A stretch of 64,000 nt of DNA from Chitinophagales bacterium (GCA_013299105.1 JAAFJY010000001.1:452978-516977), one strand, 5' to 3'. Shown: positions 17,452 to 27,587, numbered from the stretch's first letter. Numbers and translations are program-made. Notes: a model not told the origin generated them from the letters alone.

Positions 17452-18792
17452 ATGAAAAACACCACATTCCTGCTGGTCTCAGCTTGCTTGCTGAGCCTGT
17501 CTTTGTTTGCCCAAAACAAGCCCATCAAAGCCCTGGTGGGCGGCACCCTGATCGACGGCTATGGCAGCCACCCGATCCGCAACAGCGTGATCATCATTGA
17601 GGGCGAAAAAATTGCTAAAATTGGCCAGGTCGGGCAAATCGACATCCCCGCTGGAGCCGAAATCATCTCCACCGAGGGCATGAGCGTGATGCCTGGCCTC
17701 TGGGACATGCACGTACACCTCATGCTCAATGGCCACAGCAACTACGAACATTGGGACAAAAAATACCCCAAGCTTTTTGGCCCGGTCATCATGCCTTCAT
17801 CGGCCAAACAACTGCTCTTGGCGGGTGTAACCAGTGCCCGTGACTTGGGCGCTCCACTCGAAGAATCAATCCAGGTGCGCGACCGCATCAATCGTGGCGA
17901 AATCGACGGGCCTACCATCTATGTGTCTGGTCCTTTCATCCAGAAAAAACCTTACCCCGGCACCGAGCTTTTCCGCTGGGGCGTGGAAGGCCCTGAAGAC
18001 GCCCGCGCCAAGGTGCGAAAACTGGCCAAAGCAGGCGTGGACTGCATCAAAATGATTGACCATGACCAAATGACCGACGCCGAAATGTTGGCCGTTGTCG
18101 ATGAAGCCCATCGCAACAAACTCAAAGTGGTGGCGCACTCGCACCGCCCCGAGGAAATCCGCCGGGGCATGAAAGCTGGGGTGGATTGTTTCGAGCATAC
18201 GGGCCTGGCTTCAGCCCCCGAATACCCCCAAGACATCCTGGCCCTGATCAAGGAACGGACCGCCCAAATGAGCCTGGGCCCCCTTTACTGGACACCCACG
18301 ATCGAAGGGCTCTACAATTATACTTACAACCGCGATAACCGCGAAAAACTCGATGACCCCTCCTGGAAAGTGGGCTTACCCGATTCGATCATCGCCGATA
18401 TTCGCGAGTCGATCATGTACCCCGACCGTTTGTCTTACTTTCAACTTACGCCCATGCGACAACCCACTTTGGCCCGCAAGTTTCAGCAGCTGAAGGAGTC
18501 AGGGGTGGTTTTATTGATCGGCACAGACAGTGGCATTCCCATGAAATTTCACAGCCAATCCACTTGGAATGAGCTCGATGTATGGGTTAATCACCTGGGG
18601 GTCGATCCCATGTACGCCATTCGAGCCGCGACCTACTGGCCTGCCCTGGCTTGTGGGGTAGCCGACAAAGTAGGAACCGTCACCGAAGGTAAATACGCCG
18701 ATATCATCGCTGTGAAAGGAGACGTTTTGCGCTACATTGCCTTGCTACAAGACGTGGACCTGGTGATCAAGCACGGCAAAAGGTACAAGTGA
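17452..18792 (+). CDS. Exported amidohydrolase family metal-dependent hydrolase
   Basis: A 446-residue member of the amidohydrolase superfamily. A signal peptide (FLLVSACLLSLSLFAQ) is followed by the usual small beta domain and then the barrel with the metal-binding HxH in GLWDMHVHLML, a carboxylatable-lysine region (DCIKMIDHD), the His of VVAHSHRPEE, HTGLAS and the last metal ligand Asp in LLIGTDSGIPM. The C-terminus ends with GTVTEGKYADIIAV, typical of imidazolonepropionase/prolidase-like members. It probably hydrolyses a cyclic amide or dipeptide outside the cytoplasm; the substrate is not readable. It is a single gene. Confidence 0.9.
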   Translation: MKNTTFLLVSACLLSLSLFAQNKPIKALVGGTLIDGYGSHPIRNSVIIIEGEKIAKIGQVGQIDIPAGAEIISTEGMSVMPGLWDMHVHLMLNGHSNYEHWDKKYPKLFGPVIMPSSAKQLLLAGVTSARDLGAPLEESIQVRDRINRGEIDGPTIYVSGPFIQKKPYPGTELFRWGVEGPEDARAKVRKLAKAGVDCIKMIDHDQMTDAEMLAVVDEAHRNKLKVVAHSHRPEEIRRGMKAGVDCFEHTGLASAPEYPQDILALIKERTAQMSLGPLYWTPTIEGLYNYTYNRDNREKLDDPSWKVGLPDSIIADIRESIMYPDRLSYFQLTPMRQPTLARKFQQLKESGVVLLIGTDSGIPMKFHSQSTWNELDVWVNHLGVDPMYAIRAATYWPALACGVADKVGTVTEGKYADIIAVKGDVLRYIALLQDVDLVIKHGKRYK

Positions 18793-19020
18793 ATTGAGAA
18801 GTTGAGGGGTTAATGGGTTGGCTCAAAAGTGCCGAGTATTGCGAAATCAATGCCGCTGGTCGCCAATATCAGTTCATCTGCCGCAATTAACGGTATTTAA
18901 CATAGTGGTAGCTGCGCTTTTTTTGTAAATTCGAGCCAAGTTCTTTCCTAGACATGAATCATTTAATCACGTTCTGGGGTGCCGCCATGTAGGAGAATAC
19001 CCCTCAACTCTGACCTAATA

Positions 19021-20127
19021 ATGAAATTGCTACGACTATTTTTTTGCTTTTTAATCTTGATTAGCCTGGGGGCTTGTAAAGGAAAAGAAGCTGGAGCTGG
19101 CCCCGCTGGGCCAGGAGGCCCTGGCAAACCCGGCCCAGGAGGACCAGGCGGACCGCCTGCTGGTCCGATTCCGGTGGATTATCAAATCATCAGTGCCCAG
19201 GTTTTGGAGAACACCCTTTACAGTACAGGCAACCTCGTAGCCAATGAGCAGGTCGAAATCCGTGCGGAACGATCCGGGCGCATGACCAAGTTATTGTTCA
19301 AAGAAGGTGGTTTGGTGCAAAAAGGAGCCTTGTTGGCCGAGTTAGACCGTGCGGAATTGGAAGCGCAGTTGTCAAAATTAACGGTCAATGAAAGCTATGC
19401 CGAGCGCGAACTCAAACGCGCCAAAGACCTTTTGGCCATTGATGGCATCGCCCAGGAAGATTACGACCGCATAAACCTGAGCCTGGATCAAACCCGCGCC
19501 GATATTCGCCTGACCCAAGTGGCTTTGGACAAAACCCGCATCCGGGCCCCGTTCAGCGGCAAGTTGGGCCTGCGCCAATTGAGCGAAGGAGCTTACATCT
19601 CACCCAGCGATGTGCTGGTAAAATTACAACAAACCGATCCCATTAAACTCGAATTTGAAGTACCCGAACGCTCGGTCCGCGATGTGCGCACGGGCCAGAG
19701 GGTGTCTTTTACCATTGAAGGTTTGAGCCAAACTTTCAGCGCTGAGGTGTATGCCATTAGCAATGAAGTAGCCTCAGGCACCCGCACCTTGAGTGTGCGT
19801 GCGCGTTGCCCTAACCCACGTGGACTTTTGCAACCCGGCAACTTTGCCAAAGTACGACTGACCACCAGTCAAAACCGCGCAGCAGTACTAGTACCCACCG
19901 ATGCGGTGATCCCGGTACTCAACGGCCAGCAAGTCTTATTGATGAGGGGTGGCAAAGTGCTGGCCCAGGATGTGGTCGCAGGCCAACGCCTCGAAACCAG
20001 CATTGCCATCCTGGAAGGCTTGGCTCCTGGCGACACCATTATTCTCAGTGGTTTGTTGGCCCTCAAGCCGGGCATGCCCGTGAAGGCTGAAAAACGCATT
20101 GAATCACTCCAATCCTCCGGCTTATGA
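19021..20127 (+). CDS. RND efflux system periplasmic adaptor (membrane fusion protein), lipoprotein
   Basis: A 368-residue HlyD/AcrA-type adaptor. The N-terminus is a lipoprotein signal with lipobox LGAC (C19), followed by a glycine/proline-rich linker of about 25 residues with collagen-like GPGGPG repeats. Then come the biotinyl-lipoyl half motifs (VEIRAERSGRMTKLLFKEGG and KTRIRAPFSGKLGLRQLSEG), a short alpha hairpin between them and the beta-barrel domain. It bridges the RND pump and TolC in the periplasm. ATG 19021 fits the lipoprotein signal; 18979 would spoil it. Its last four bases overlap the pump gene start (ATGA), indicating translational coupling. Confidence 0.95.
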   Translation: MKLLRLFFCFLILISLGACKGKEAGAGPAGPGGPGKPGPGGPGGPPAGPIPVDYQIISAQVLENTLYSTGNLVANEQVEIRAERSGRMTKLLFKEGGLVQKGALLAELDRAELEAQLSKLTVNESYAERELKRAKDLLAIDGIAQEDYDRINLSLDQTRADIRLTQVALDKTRIRAPFSGKLGLRQLSEGAYISPSDVLVKLQQTDPIKLEFEVPERSVRDVRTGQRVSFTIEGLSQTFSAEVYAISNEVASGTRTLSVRARCPNPRGLLQPGNFAKVRLTTSQNRAAVLVPTDAVIPVLNGQQVLLMRGGKVLAQDVVAGQRLETSIAILEGLAPGDTIILSGLLALKPGMPVKAEKRIESLQSSGL

Positions 20128-23100
20128 ATCTCTCCTCTCTGAGCATTGATCGCCCGGTATTGGCGACGGTGATTTCGATCAGTTTGTTGTTGTTCGGGTA
20201 CATTGGGTTCCGTTCTTTGGGCTTGCGCGACTACCCCAGTGTGGATCCACCAACGGTTTCGGTTTCGACGAGCTACACCGGGGCCAACAGCGAGGTGATG
20301 GAATCGCAAATTACCGAGCCCCTGGAGGAAAACATCAATGGCATCGCGGGGATTCGCTCCCTCTCCAGCGTCAGTTCGGATGGGCGCAGCACCATCACCG
20401 TAGAATTTGAATTGGGTGTAGACATCGAAAACGCCGCCAATGACGTGCGCGAAAAGGTATCCCAGGCCCAGCGCCTGCTGCCGCCTGATGCCGATCCTCC
20501 GATCGTATCCAAGGCCGATGCCAACGCCAGCCCGATCATGTCGATCACCGTACAAAGCACCAAGCGCGACCTGATGGGCCTGAGCGAATACGCCAACAAC
20601 GTGATGAAAGAGCGCATCCAAACCATCCCCGGTGTATCGCGTATCTTCATTTGGGGCGAAAAACGCTACGCCATTCGCATCAAAATGGACCCTGGCAAGT
20701 TGTCGGCTTATGGCCTCACGCCCTTGGATGTACGTGATGCCTTGCAGCGCCAAAACCTGGAGTTGCCCTCCGGAAAAATCGAAGGTTACCGCACTGAGTT
20801 AACCATCCGCACCCAAGGGCGCTTGTACACTCCCGAAGAATTTGCCGACATCGTTCTGCTCGAACAACGCGGCTCGGTAGTGCTGCTCCGCGATGTAGCC
20901 ACCGTCAACCTCGAACCCCAAAATACCCGCAGCATGTTGCGCGGCAATGGCGGTATTCCAATGGTGGGCGTAGCCGTCACCCCCTTGCCTGGTGCCAATT
21001 ACATCGACATCGTGGACAAGGTAAAACAAAGGGTGACTGAAATTGCCAAAGACAAACCAGAGGACATCAAAATCGATTACGCTTTCGATTCCTCGATTTT
21101 TATCCGCAAAGCCATCACCGAGGTAGAAGAAACCTTACTGCTGGCTTTTGGCCTGGTGGTTTTGGTGATTTTTGTATTCTTGCGCAACTGGCGCACCACC
21201 CTCATTCCGGTGCTGGCCATCCCGATCTCCCTGATCGCAGCCTTTTTCATCATGTACATTTTTGGCTTTTCCATCAATATCCTGACCCTTTTGGCCATCG
21301 TACTGGCAACTGGCTTGGTAGTGGACGACGCCATTGTAGTGATGGAAAACATTTACCGCCGCATTGAAGAAGGGGAAAAACCTTACGAAGCGGCCCACAA
21401 AGGAGCCAAAGAGATTTATTTTGCCATCATCTCCACTTCGCTGACGCTGATCATCGTGTTTTTGCCCATTGTATTCCTACAGGGGCTTACCGGGCGCTTG
21501 TTCCGCGAATTTGGGGTTACGGTAGCGGGCTCGATCCTCATTTCGATGATCGTATCCCTGACCCTCACCCCGATGATGAGTGCCAGGTTTCTCAAAAAAG
21601 GCCGCGAAGGCTGGCTACACCGTGTCACCGAGCCTTTCTTCCTGGGTTTGAACAATGTTTACAACCGCACTTTGCAGTTTTTCATGCGTTTCCGCTGGGT
21701 ATCGTTTTTGCTGATCATCGCTTCTGCTTTTGGCATTTCAAGCCTGATCAAGCTGATTCCTACAGAGTTGGCCCCCCTCGAAGACCGCAGCCGCTTTCGG
21801 GTAGTCATTACTGCTCCCGAAGGCACTTCTTTTGAAATGATGGACCGCTATGTGCAGGAAGTGCTGAAAATTGCGGACACCATCCCAGAGAAGCAAGCCC
21901 TGATTGCCGTAACCGCACCCGGCTTTGGAGCCTCTTCAGCAGTCAACGCGGCTTTTGTGAACATCATCCTGAAAGAACCGGAGGAACGCACCCGTACCCA
22001 GGATGAGGTACTCAAATCTACCTTTCCACAAATTGCCAAGCTCAATTATGCCCGCTCGATCGCCCTGCCCGAACAAACCATCAGTACCGACCGGCGCGGT
22101 GGGGGCTTGCCTGTGCAGTTCGTGATCCAGGCACCTAACTTTGAGAAGCTCAAAGAAGTCATCCCAAAATTCATGGAAGAAGCGGGCAAAAACCCTGCTT
22201 TTGCCCTGGTTGACCTTGACCTGAAGTTCAACAAACCAGAATTGCGCATCGAAATCGACCGCGAACGGGCCCGCAAATTGGGCATCAGTATACGCGACAT
22301 CGCCGAGACTTTGCAGCTTTATTACTCTGGCCAACGCTATGGTTACTTCATTCGCGACAGCAAGCAGTACGAGGTCATTGGTGAAGCCGAACGCCAGTAC
22401 CGCGACGACCCTCGCGACTTAGCCTCGCTGTATGTACGCAATCCCCGTACCCGCGAGCTCATCCCAATCAGCAACCTAGTGCGCCTGGAAGAAGTGTCGA
22501 ATCCACCCCAATTGTACCGCTTCAACCGCTACATTTGCGCCACCGTATCGGCGGGCCTCAACGAAGGTTACACCATCGGACAAGGCGTGGATGCCATGCG
22601 AGAAATCTCCGGGCGGGTGCTCGGCGATTCCTTCCAAACGGCCCTGGCGGGTGCTTCCAAAGACTTTGCCGAAAGCTCCAGTGGGGTGTATTTTGCCTTT
22701 TTGCTGGCTTTGGCCCTGGTTTATTTGACTTTGGCGGCCCAGTTCGAGAGTTTTCTTGATCCTTTGGTGATCATGATGACGGTACCACTGGCTTTGGTCG
22801 GGGCCTTATTGGCTTTGTATTTCTTCAACCATACCTTGAATATTTTCAGCCAAATTGGCATCATCGTATTGGTGGGAATCGTGACAAAAAACGGGATTTT
22901 GATCGTCGAATTTGCCAATCAAAAACTGGAGGAAGGGCTCAAACCGAGCGAGGCGGCCATCGAAGCGGCTACCTTGCGCTTGCGCCCCATTTTGATGACC
23001 AGTATCGCCACCGCCTTGGGGGTTTTGCCCATTGCCCTGGCTTTGGGCGCGGCTTCCACCAGCCGTATTTCGATGGGGGTCGCCATCATTGGTGGCCTGA

Positions 23101-23201
23101 TGTTTTCGCTGGTTTTGACTTTGTACGTAATCCCAGCCCTTTTCACTTTTGTCAACCGAAAAAAAGAGGTCGTTCATGAAAAAATGGAACCAGCGATCTA
23201 A
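20124..23201 (+). CDS. RND efflux pump permease (AcrB/MexF family)
   Basis: A 1025-residue inner-membrane proton/drug antiporter of the HAE1 RND family. It begins with the typical LSIDRPVLATVISI first helix, has two large periplasmic loops (porter and docking domains) and twelve predicted membrane helices in two blocks. The fourth helix carries GLVVDDAIVVMENIYR with the proton-relay Asp pair, and the tenth region has GIVTKNGILIVEFAN. Substrates cannot be predicted from sequence alone. It is the middle gene of the adaptor-pump-TolC operon and overlaps both neighbours by a few bases. Confidence 0.97.
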   Translation: MNLSSLSIDRPVLATVISISLLLFGYIGFRSLGLRDYPSVDPPTVSVSTSYTGANSEVMESQITEPLEENINGIAGIRSLSSVSSDGRSTITVEFELGVDIENAANDVREKVSQAQRLLPPDADPPIVSKADANASPIMSITVQSTKRDLMGLSEYANNVMKERIQTIPGVSRIFIWGEKRYAIRIKMDPGKLSAYGLTPLDVRDALQRQNLELPSGKIEGYRTELTIRTQGRLYTPEEFADIVLLEQRGSVVLLRDVATVNLEPQNTRSMLRGNGGIPMVGVAVTPLPGANYIDIVDKVKQRVTEIAKDKPEDIKIDYAFDSSIFIRKAITEVEETLLLAFGLVVLVIFVFLRNWRTTLIPVLAIPISLIAAFFIMYIFGFSINILTLLAIVLATGLVVDDAIVVMENIYRRIEEGEKPYEAAHKGAKEIYFAIISTSLTLIIVFLPIVFLQGLTGRLFREFGVTVAGSILISMIVSLTLTPMMSARFLKKGREGWLHRVTEPFFLGLNNVYNRTLQFFMRFRWVSFLLIIASAFGISSLIKLIPTELAPLEDRSRFRVVITAPEGTSFEMMDRYVQEVLKIADTIPEKQALIAVTAPGFGASSAVNAAFVNIILKEPEERTRTQDEVLKSTFPQIAKLNYARSIALPEQTISTDRRGGGLPVQFVIQAPNFEKLKEVIPKFMEEAGKNPAFALVDLDLKFNKPELRIEIDRERARKLGISIRDIAETLQLYYSGQRYGYFIRDSKQYEVIGEAERQYRDDPRDLASLYVRNPRTRELIPISNLVRLEEVSNPPQLYRFNRYICATVSAGLNEGYTIGQGVDAMREISGRVLGDSFQTALAGASKDFAESSSGVYFAFLLALALVYLTLAAQFESFLDPLVIMMTVPLALVGALLALYFFNHTLNIFSQIGIIVLVGIVTKNGILIVEFANQKLEEGLKPSEAAIEAATLRLRPILMTSIATALGVLPIALALGAASTSRISMGVAIIGGLMFSLVLTLYVIPALFTFVNRKKEVVHEKMEPAI

Positions 23202-24513
23202 GCCCTATATCGTTTTTTTATTGTGTAGTTGCTTGTTGGGGATTGGGGTCGAATCAATGGCCCAGGCTGCTCCAGTGCTTAGTTTGGAAAATGCAGTCAA
23301 GACAGGTTTGGAAAAAAACTACCAAATCAAAATCCTGCGCAACCAGGAACTCATTGCGACCAACAACAACACGCCCGGCCGGGCAGGCATGACGCCTACC
23401 CTCAACGCTGCGGGCAATATCTCTTACGCCATCAACAATACCCAACAGCAATTTTTCAATGGTGACTCGCGAGGAGCGCCTTCTGCGGGCACATTCAATA
23501 CCCGTGTGGGACTGGAATTCGACTGGGTTTTGTTCGATGGTTGGAGCATGTACGCCGTGCGTGACCGTTTCGACGCTTTTGAACGGCAAAGCCGTGCCCA
23601 AACCAGTGCCCAAATCCAAAACCTGGCTGCTGACATTGCCTTGGCTTACTACAACATCGTACAACTGGAGCGCACCGCCAACAACCTGCGCTATTCCTTA
23701 AGACTCGACCGCGACTTGTTGGACTTGGTGCAACGCAAAAAAACCATCGGCTCGGCGACTGGCCTGGAGGTGTTGCAAAGTCGCTCGCGCCTGACCGCTG
23801 ACAGCACCCGCCTGACCCAACTCGAAGTTGAGGCGGCTCGACTGCACATGGCCTTCAACCAATTGCTTAACGAACCTGTAGACCAGGCTTTTTCAGTGGA
23901 CACTACGCTGAACATCAGCACCCTTTTGCCCCTGGAAGAACTAATCACCAAGGCCAAACAGGCCAACCCAATGGTGATCATGACCCGCATTGACCGCCAA
24001 ATTTCAATGTTGAATACCAAGGAAATCAAAGGCAATTTTATGCCTCAAGTCGATTTGGTAGGCCAGTTCAATTACAGTTATTTGCGCAACCAGGTGGGCT
24101 TTTTGCTCTCCAACCGCAACCTGGGTCCTACGGCTGGCATCAGCATCCGCTACCCGATTTTGGACGGCGGTATCCGCAAGCAAAACCTGGCCAACGCCAA
24201 AATCGCCGAGGAAAATGCCCGCCTGCGCGAAGAAGACCTACTCGACGACCTGGAAGTACGCATCCGCACCCGTTACGCCGATTACCAAGCCCAATTGCGC
24301 CTGCGCAACCTCGAAAACACCAACCTGCAAGTAGCCTTGGACCAAGCCACATTGGCCCGCGAGCTGTACCGCCTGGGCAGAATCACCAATTTTGAAGTAC
24401 GTGAAGCGACTTTGCAAGAGGTACAAGCCCAGGATCGCTTGATTCAATCCTGGTTCAGGTTGAAGCAGGCGGAGGTGGATTTGCTGAACTTGGCTGGGAT
24501 GTTAGGGTTTTGA
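23176..24513 (+). CDS. TolC family outer membrane efflux protein
   Basis: A 445-residue outer-membrane channel subunit. After a signal peptide (VFLLCSCLLGIGVESMAQA) it shows the two tandem OEP repeats: LSLENAVKTGLEKNYQI at the start and a second copy of long amphipathic helices after residue 240, with paired beta strands such as AGISIRYPILDGG. It completes the tripartite pump. ATG 23176 lies inside the end of the pump gene (26-base overlap); 23149 is also in frame but would place charged residues ahead of the signal peptide. Confidence 0.93.
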   Translation: MKKWNQRSKPYIVFLLCSCLLGIGVESMAQAAPVLSLENAVKTGLEKNYQIKILRNQELIATNNNTPGRAGMTPTLNAAGNISYAINNTQQQFFNGDSRGAPSAGTFNTRVGLEFDWVLFDGWSMYAVRDRFDAFERQSRAQTSAQIQNLAADIALAYYNIVQLERTANNLRYSLRLDRDLLDLVQRKKTIGSATGLEVLQSRSRLTADSTRLTQLEVEAARLHMAFNQLLNEPVDQAFSVDTTLNISTLLPLEELITKAKQANPMVIMTRIDRQISMLNTKEIKGNFMPQVDLVGQFNYSYLRNQVGFLLSNRNLGPTAGISIRYPILDGGIRKQNLANAKIAEENARLREEDLLDDLEVRIRTRYADYQAQLRLRNLENTNLQVALDQATLARELYRLGRITNFEVREATLQEVQAQDRLIQSWFRLKQAEVDLLNLAGMLGF

Positions 24514-24530
24514 GCTCAAGGGCCCAAACC

Positions 24531-26738
24531 CTACCAATCCAAACTCTTTTTCACCCCCACATTCAACACTACCCCATTTTGCGGCGCAAAAACATCCTGA
24601 AATTGCGGCTCGCTGATGAAGCCGCTGTACATCGGGCCAAAGCGGCTTTGTTTCACATTTAGTAAGTTTTCCAGGCGCAGGTAAGTCGAAAATTTGCGCC
24701 AGCTTTTTTCTGCCATCAAATTGAGCACAAAAAAGGAAGGCGCTCGGCTTCCATCGCGCAGCATTTGCGGGCGGCTGTATTGGCCATTCAAGCCCAGCCA
24801 AAATTGTGGAGAAAAATCGTGTTGCAGCGTAAAGTTCAGGCGGTGCCTGGGTGTTAATGGCAATTGACGCTGCCCCTTTGCACTAACTTCGTCTGCTAGT
24901 ACAAACAGGTAATGAACACTCATTTGCCAGGTCGAGCGGTAGCGCAGGCGCAGGTTCAGCCCCAGTCCTTTGCTGTTGTAGTTGCCCTCCAGGTTGCGGA
25001 AAGACCAGCGGGAGGCGGTATCGGGCTGCAAAACCAGGGGATTGTTGAGGCGGGTGTAGAAAAAATTGCCCTGGGCTTGCAGCGCAATTGCCCCCAAGAG
25101 TGGCAAATTGACTTGGTCTTGAAAATTGAGGGCAAAATTGGCCCCCAGCGAACGCTCCGCTTTCAAGTCTGGGCTCAAGGGATTGATGCCCGCAAAAGAC
25201 CGGGTTTCACTCCATTCATTGAACAAAGAGGGCGTTTTGTAACCCATGCCCATGCCAATTTGGGCCGACCAGGCATCGGTGAGTTGGTAGCGGCCATTCA
25301 GGCGCGGCAGGATCAAAGCTTGGCTGTTGCTGGGCAATTCCACCCGCAGGGCCGATTCCAGTAAGTATTTTTGATCGGGTTGCCAGCGGTTTTGCACAAA
25401 AAGCCCCAGGCTGCGCTGTTGGTAAAAACGTTGGGGAATGCGGCTGCGATTGGGCGCTTCTTCAAAATGATCGTTGGCATAGTTCAGTCCGCCGATCCAG
25501 GTACTTTTTTCTGAAGATTGATATTTGAGGTGCACATCGCTGAAACTCGCAATTTGGGCACCCTGAAACCTGGAAGTCAAGGCGCTGATGTCGCGGTTAA
25601 AGCGATTGATGGTGTTGGCCACCCGCAAGTTGAGCTTTTTGGAAAAACGGTGATCCAACTGGGCTTGGGTAGCAAAACGAGAGCTTTCATTGTCGCGGTA
25701 AAAGCCAAAATTGCTGTTCCGGGTGATGAAGTTCATATCGCCCCCCAAGCGACTTTCGCGCAGGTAGTTGAAGCCCACCTGGATTTTGGTGGCTTCTTCA
25801 AACTGGAACCAAAAGCGCGGCTGGAGCACCAGACGTGAAAAACGGGGAATATTGCTCAGTTCGTCCTGGTCTGCATCAAAACCACCATTGCTGCTACGGG
25901 CCAAGAGCAAGGTTAGGGTTACTTCATCATTCAGTTTTTTGCTGGCATAAGCGCTCAAATCCATGCCCTCGGTACTGTTGACATTGGCTTGCAAGTCAAT
26001 TCTGGACTGATCACCGGGTTTTTTCGTGATAAAATTGACCACCCCAGCAAGCGCCCCATTTCCATACAAAGCAGAGGCTGGGCCTTCGATGATTTCTACT
26101 TGTGCCAAGTCAGGCCCTGCTATTTGGGGCATACTCAAACTTCCCGCAAAACCCTGGTACATGGGCAAGCCATCGCGCAATACCTGAACTGAACCACTGG
26201 GCAAGCCCTGCAAGCGCAAGTCGTACTGTCCCGTGAGTGAATTGGTAGTTTGAACCAATACTTGTCCGAAATCTTGTAAGAGAGTTTGCACATCGCTCTG
26301 CCTTAAGGTACGAAAAGCAGGATTATTGGCCCCCACAACCTGACCAACCTGTGGACTCTCAGCAAGATTTTGCTCAAAGCGGCTGGTGTGAAGAGCAAGT
26401 GATGCTTCCTTTTTAGCAATTTGCTTTTCCAGTTTGATGATAAGACCGGAACCTTGGGCCAAGGGTAGGGTCAAGCTGTAAGATTTGGGATAATAACCCG
26501 ATTTAGAAAAACGCAGGGTCAAGCCACCTTTGATGGTATCACTCAAAACCAATGCGCCAGCGTTGTCACTTTTGGCACTGGTTTTGGGTTGGCTGCAAGA
26601 AAGGCTTACGCCCACCAGTGCTTGGCCCGTTTGCAAGTCCTGGACTTGAATTTTCAAGCCGTCTTGGGCCAGTATGAACTCACACGACCAGCAGAATAAG
26701 CCAAACCAGGCCAGGATTTTTGGTAAAAATCTACTCAT
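24531..26738 (-). CDS. TonB-dependent outer membrane receptor
   Basis: A 735-residue receptor. A signal peptide (ILAWFGLFCWSCEFILAQ) precedes a carboxypeptidase-regulatory-like domain (about 27-110), the plug (about 140-240; DVQTLLQDFGQVLVQ, EIIEGPASALYGNGALAG, VVNFITKKPG) and a beta barrel ending in an aromatic W. The GPASALYGNGALAGV plug motif is like those of vitamin B12, siderophore or colicin-type receptors. There is no SusD partner. It converges on the tolC gene with 17 bases between stops, so it is not part of the efflux operon. The ligand is unknown. Confidence 0.92.
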   Translation of the reverse strand: MSRFLPKILAWFGLFCWSCEFILAQDGLKIQVQDLQTGQALVGVSLSCSQPKTSAKSDNAGALVLSDTIKGGLTLRFSKSGYYPKSYSLTLPLAQGSGLIIKLEKQIAKKEASLALHTSRFEQNLAESPQVGQVVGANNPAFRTLRQSDVQTLLQDFGQVLVQTTNSLTGQYDLRLQGLPSGSVQVLRDGLPMYQGFAGSLSMPQIAGPDLAQVEIIEGPASALYGNGALAGVVNFITKKPGDQSRIDLQANVNSTEGMDLSAYASKKLNDEVTLTLLLARSSNGGFDADQDELSNIPRFSRLVLQPRFWFQFEEATKIQVGFNYLRESRLGGDMNFITRNSNFGFYRDNESSRFATQAQLDHRFSKKLNLRVANTINRFNRDISALTSRFQGAQIASFSDVHLKYQSSEKSTWIGGLNYANDHFEEAPNRSRIPQRFYQQRSLGLFVQNRWQPDQKYLLESALRVELPSNSQALILPRLNGRYQLTDAWSAQIGMGMGYKTPSLFNEWSETRSFAGINPLSPDLKAERSLGANFALNFQDQVNLPLLGAIALQAQGNFFYTRLNNPLVLQPDTASRWSFRNLEGNYNSKGLGLNLRLRYRSTWQMSVHYLFVLADEVSAKGQRQLPLTPRHRLNFTLQHDFSPQFWLGLNGQYSRPQMLRDGSRAPSFFVLNLMAEKSWRKFSTYLRLENLLNVKQSRFGPMYSGFISEPQFQDVFAPQNGVVLNVGVKKSLDW

Positions 26739-26872
26739 AATGCACGAAAAAGCACGCGCAAAATAAGCAAAATTGCCAGTCGGGAGTGAGCTTGTGTAAG
26801 GTGGAATGATTTACTCGTGAACTTTGCCTGGAAAATCTGCAAAACTTACACGTTTTGAGTAGGTTTGGGGTT

Positions 26873-26955
26873 ACGCGTTGCAAACGCATAGAGATGGTTC
26901 CGGTCAGGAGACCAAGAACCAGCCCCGGTCGGTAGACCCAGGAACCAGCGTTCAC
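26873..26955. repeat. Repeat family H, copy 1
   Basis: Contains ACGCGTTGCAAACGC, GATGGTTCCGGTCAGGAGAC and GGAACCAGCGTTC, all shared with the longer copy at 48703-48835. The GGTTCC..GGAACC halves can pair. It lies upstream of the minus-strand receptor gene. Between here and 27300 the sequence holds only other repeat fragments (26980-27010, echoing 1550-1590). Confidence 0.5.
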
Positions 26956-27107
26956 TTAGACTCGGCCACCAAAGGTTGTGTGCATTTCAATCTAATGTTC
27001 TAATGCCATGGCTCACGCAGAGCGCGACACGGTACGCCATTTTGAAGAAATTTTACTTGCTTTTGCTACACAATGCCAGCCCTCCGGGCTTTTTCCGCAA
27101 AAAAAAA

Positions 27108-27176
27108 CGCGTAGCGGTGACATTGTGGTAGAAAAGTGTGGAACCAGTCATTTCCTAACCGCGTAGCGGCGGCATT
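27108..27176. repeat. Two direct CGCGTAGCGG units
   Basis: The 17-base unit CGCGTAGCGGTGACATT at 27108-27124 recurs as CGCGTAGCGGCGGCATT at 27160-27176, 52 bases apart. Each is followed by an A-rich AGAAAA stretch. I see no gene in 26956-27299. Confidence 0.4.
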
Positions 27177-27299
27177 AGAAAATAAATAGGGTTTGCACAA
27201 AATCAGAATTGGAGAAGTATAGTGAGGATAGTGGCCATAGCAACCAAAAATGAGCACGTTTTTGGTTGCCATGACTTCAAGGCAGAATATGACCTAATA

Positions 27300-27587
27300 T
27301 CACCAAAACAAAACCTGCCCCCCGCGAGCATATTGGGTCTCGTGTGGCTTCATCACCAGCGAAAAACTGAATTTTAAATCATTTTCGTAGCAAAAGCTAT
27401 GCTTATCGCGGTGATAAGCAATGTCAGCTCCTAATTCCTTCAGCACATCCAATAAATGGTGCACCTGCTGGTTGGAAACCCCCATCCGGGCGGCCAGGTT
27501 TTCCGCATCGCCAGTGTGTTCGCGGCGGATCATGGAGTCAATTTGCTCCAACAAATTCAGTTCATCTAAGAAACGCATGTTGCTCAC
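27300..27587 (-). CDS. Small HTH-domain DNA-binding protein
   Basis: A 95-residue protein whose first 60 residues resemble an HTH_11/DeoR-type winged helix: LNLLEQIDSMIRREHTGD, then NLAARMGVSNQQVHHLLDVL as the helix-turn-helix, then a wing-like strand (ADIAYHRDKHSFCYEND). The remaining 30 residues form a beta-rich tail. Proteins of this length and layout are common in Bacteroidota and are taken as transcription regulators with unknown targets. It has no operon partner. Confidence 0.75.
   Translation of the reverse strand: MSNMRFLDELNLLEQIDSMIRREHTGDAENLAARMGVSNQQVHHLLDVLKELGADIAYHRDKHSFCYENDLKFSFSLVMKPHETQYARGGQVLFW

Noticed and set aside
19000-19020. Promoter for the efflux operon near 18920-18945 (TAAATTCG)
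   Set aside because: It has a fair -7 box but no TTTG at the required 19-base distance.
19869-20753. 294-codon minus-strand frame over the MFP/RND junction
   Set aside because: Lies opposite two clear genes of the efflux operon; its composition (many Arg, His, Gly) is that of an antisense shadow.
27078-27094. AGCCC-TCC-GGGCT-TTTT mini-hairpin
   Set aside because: It looks like a terminator but no plus-strand gene ends near it, and the stem is only five bases.
27108-27176. Possible CRISPR-like array of CGCGTAGCGG units
   Set aside because: Only two units, the second with two differences, and no cas gene in the window.
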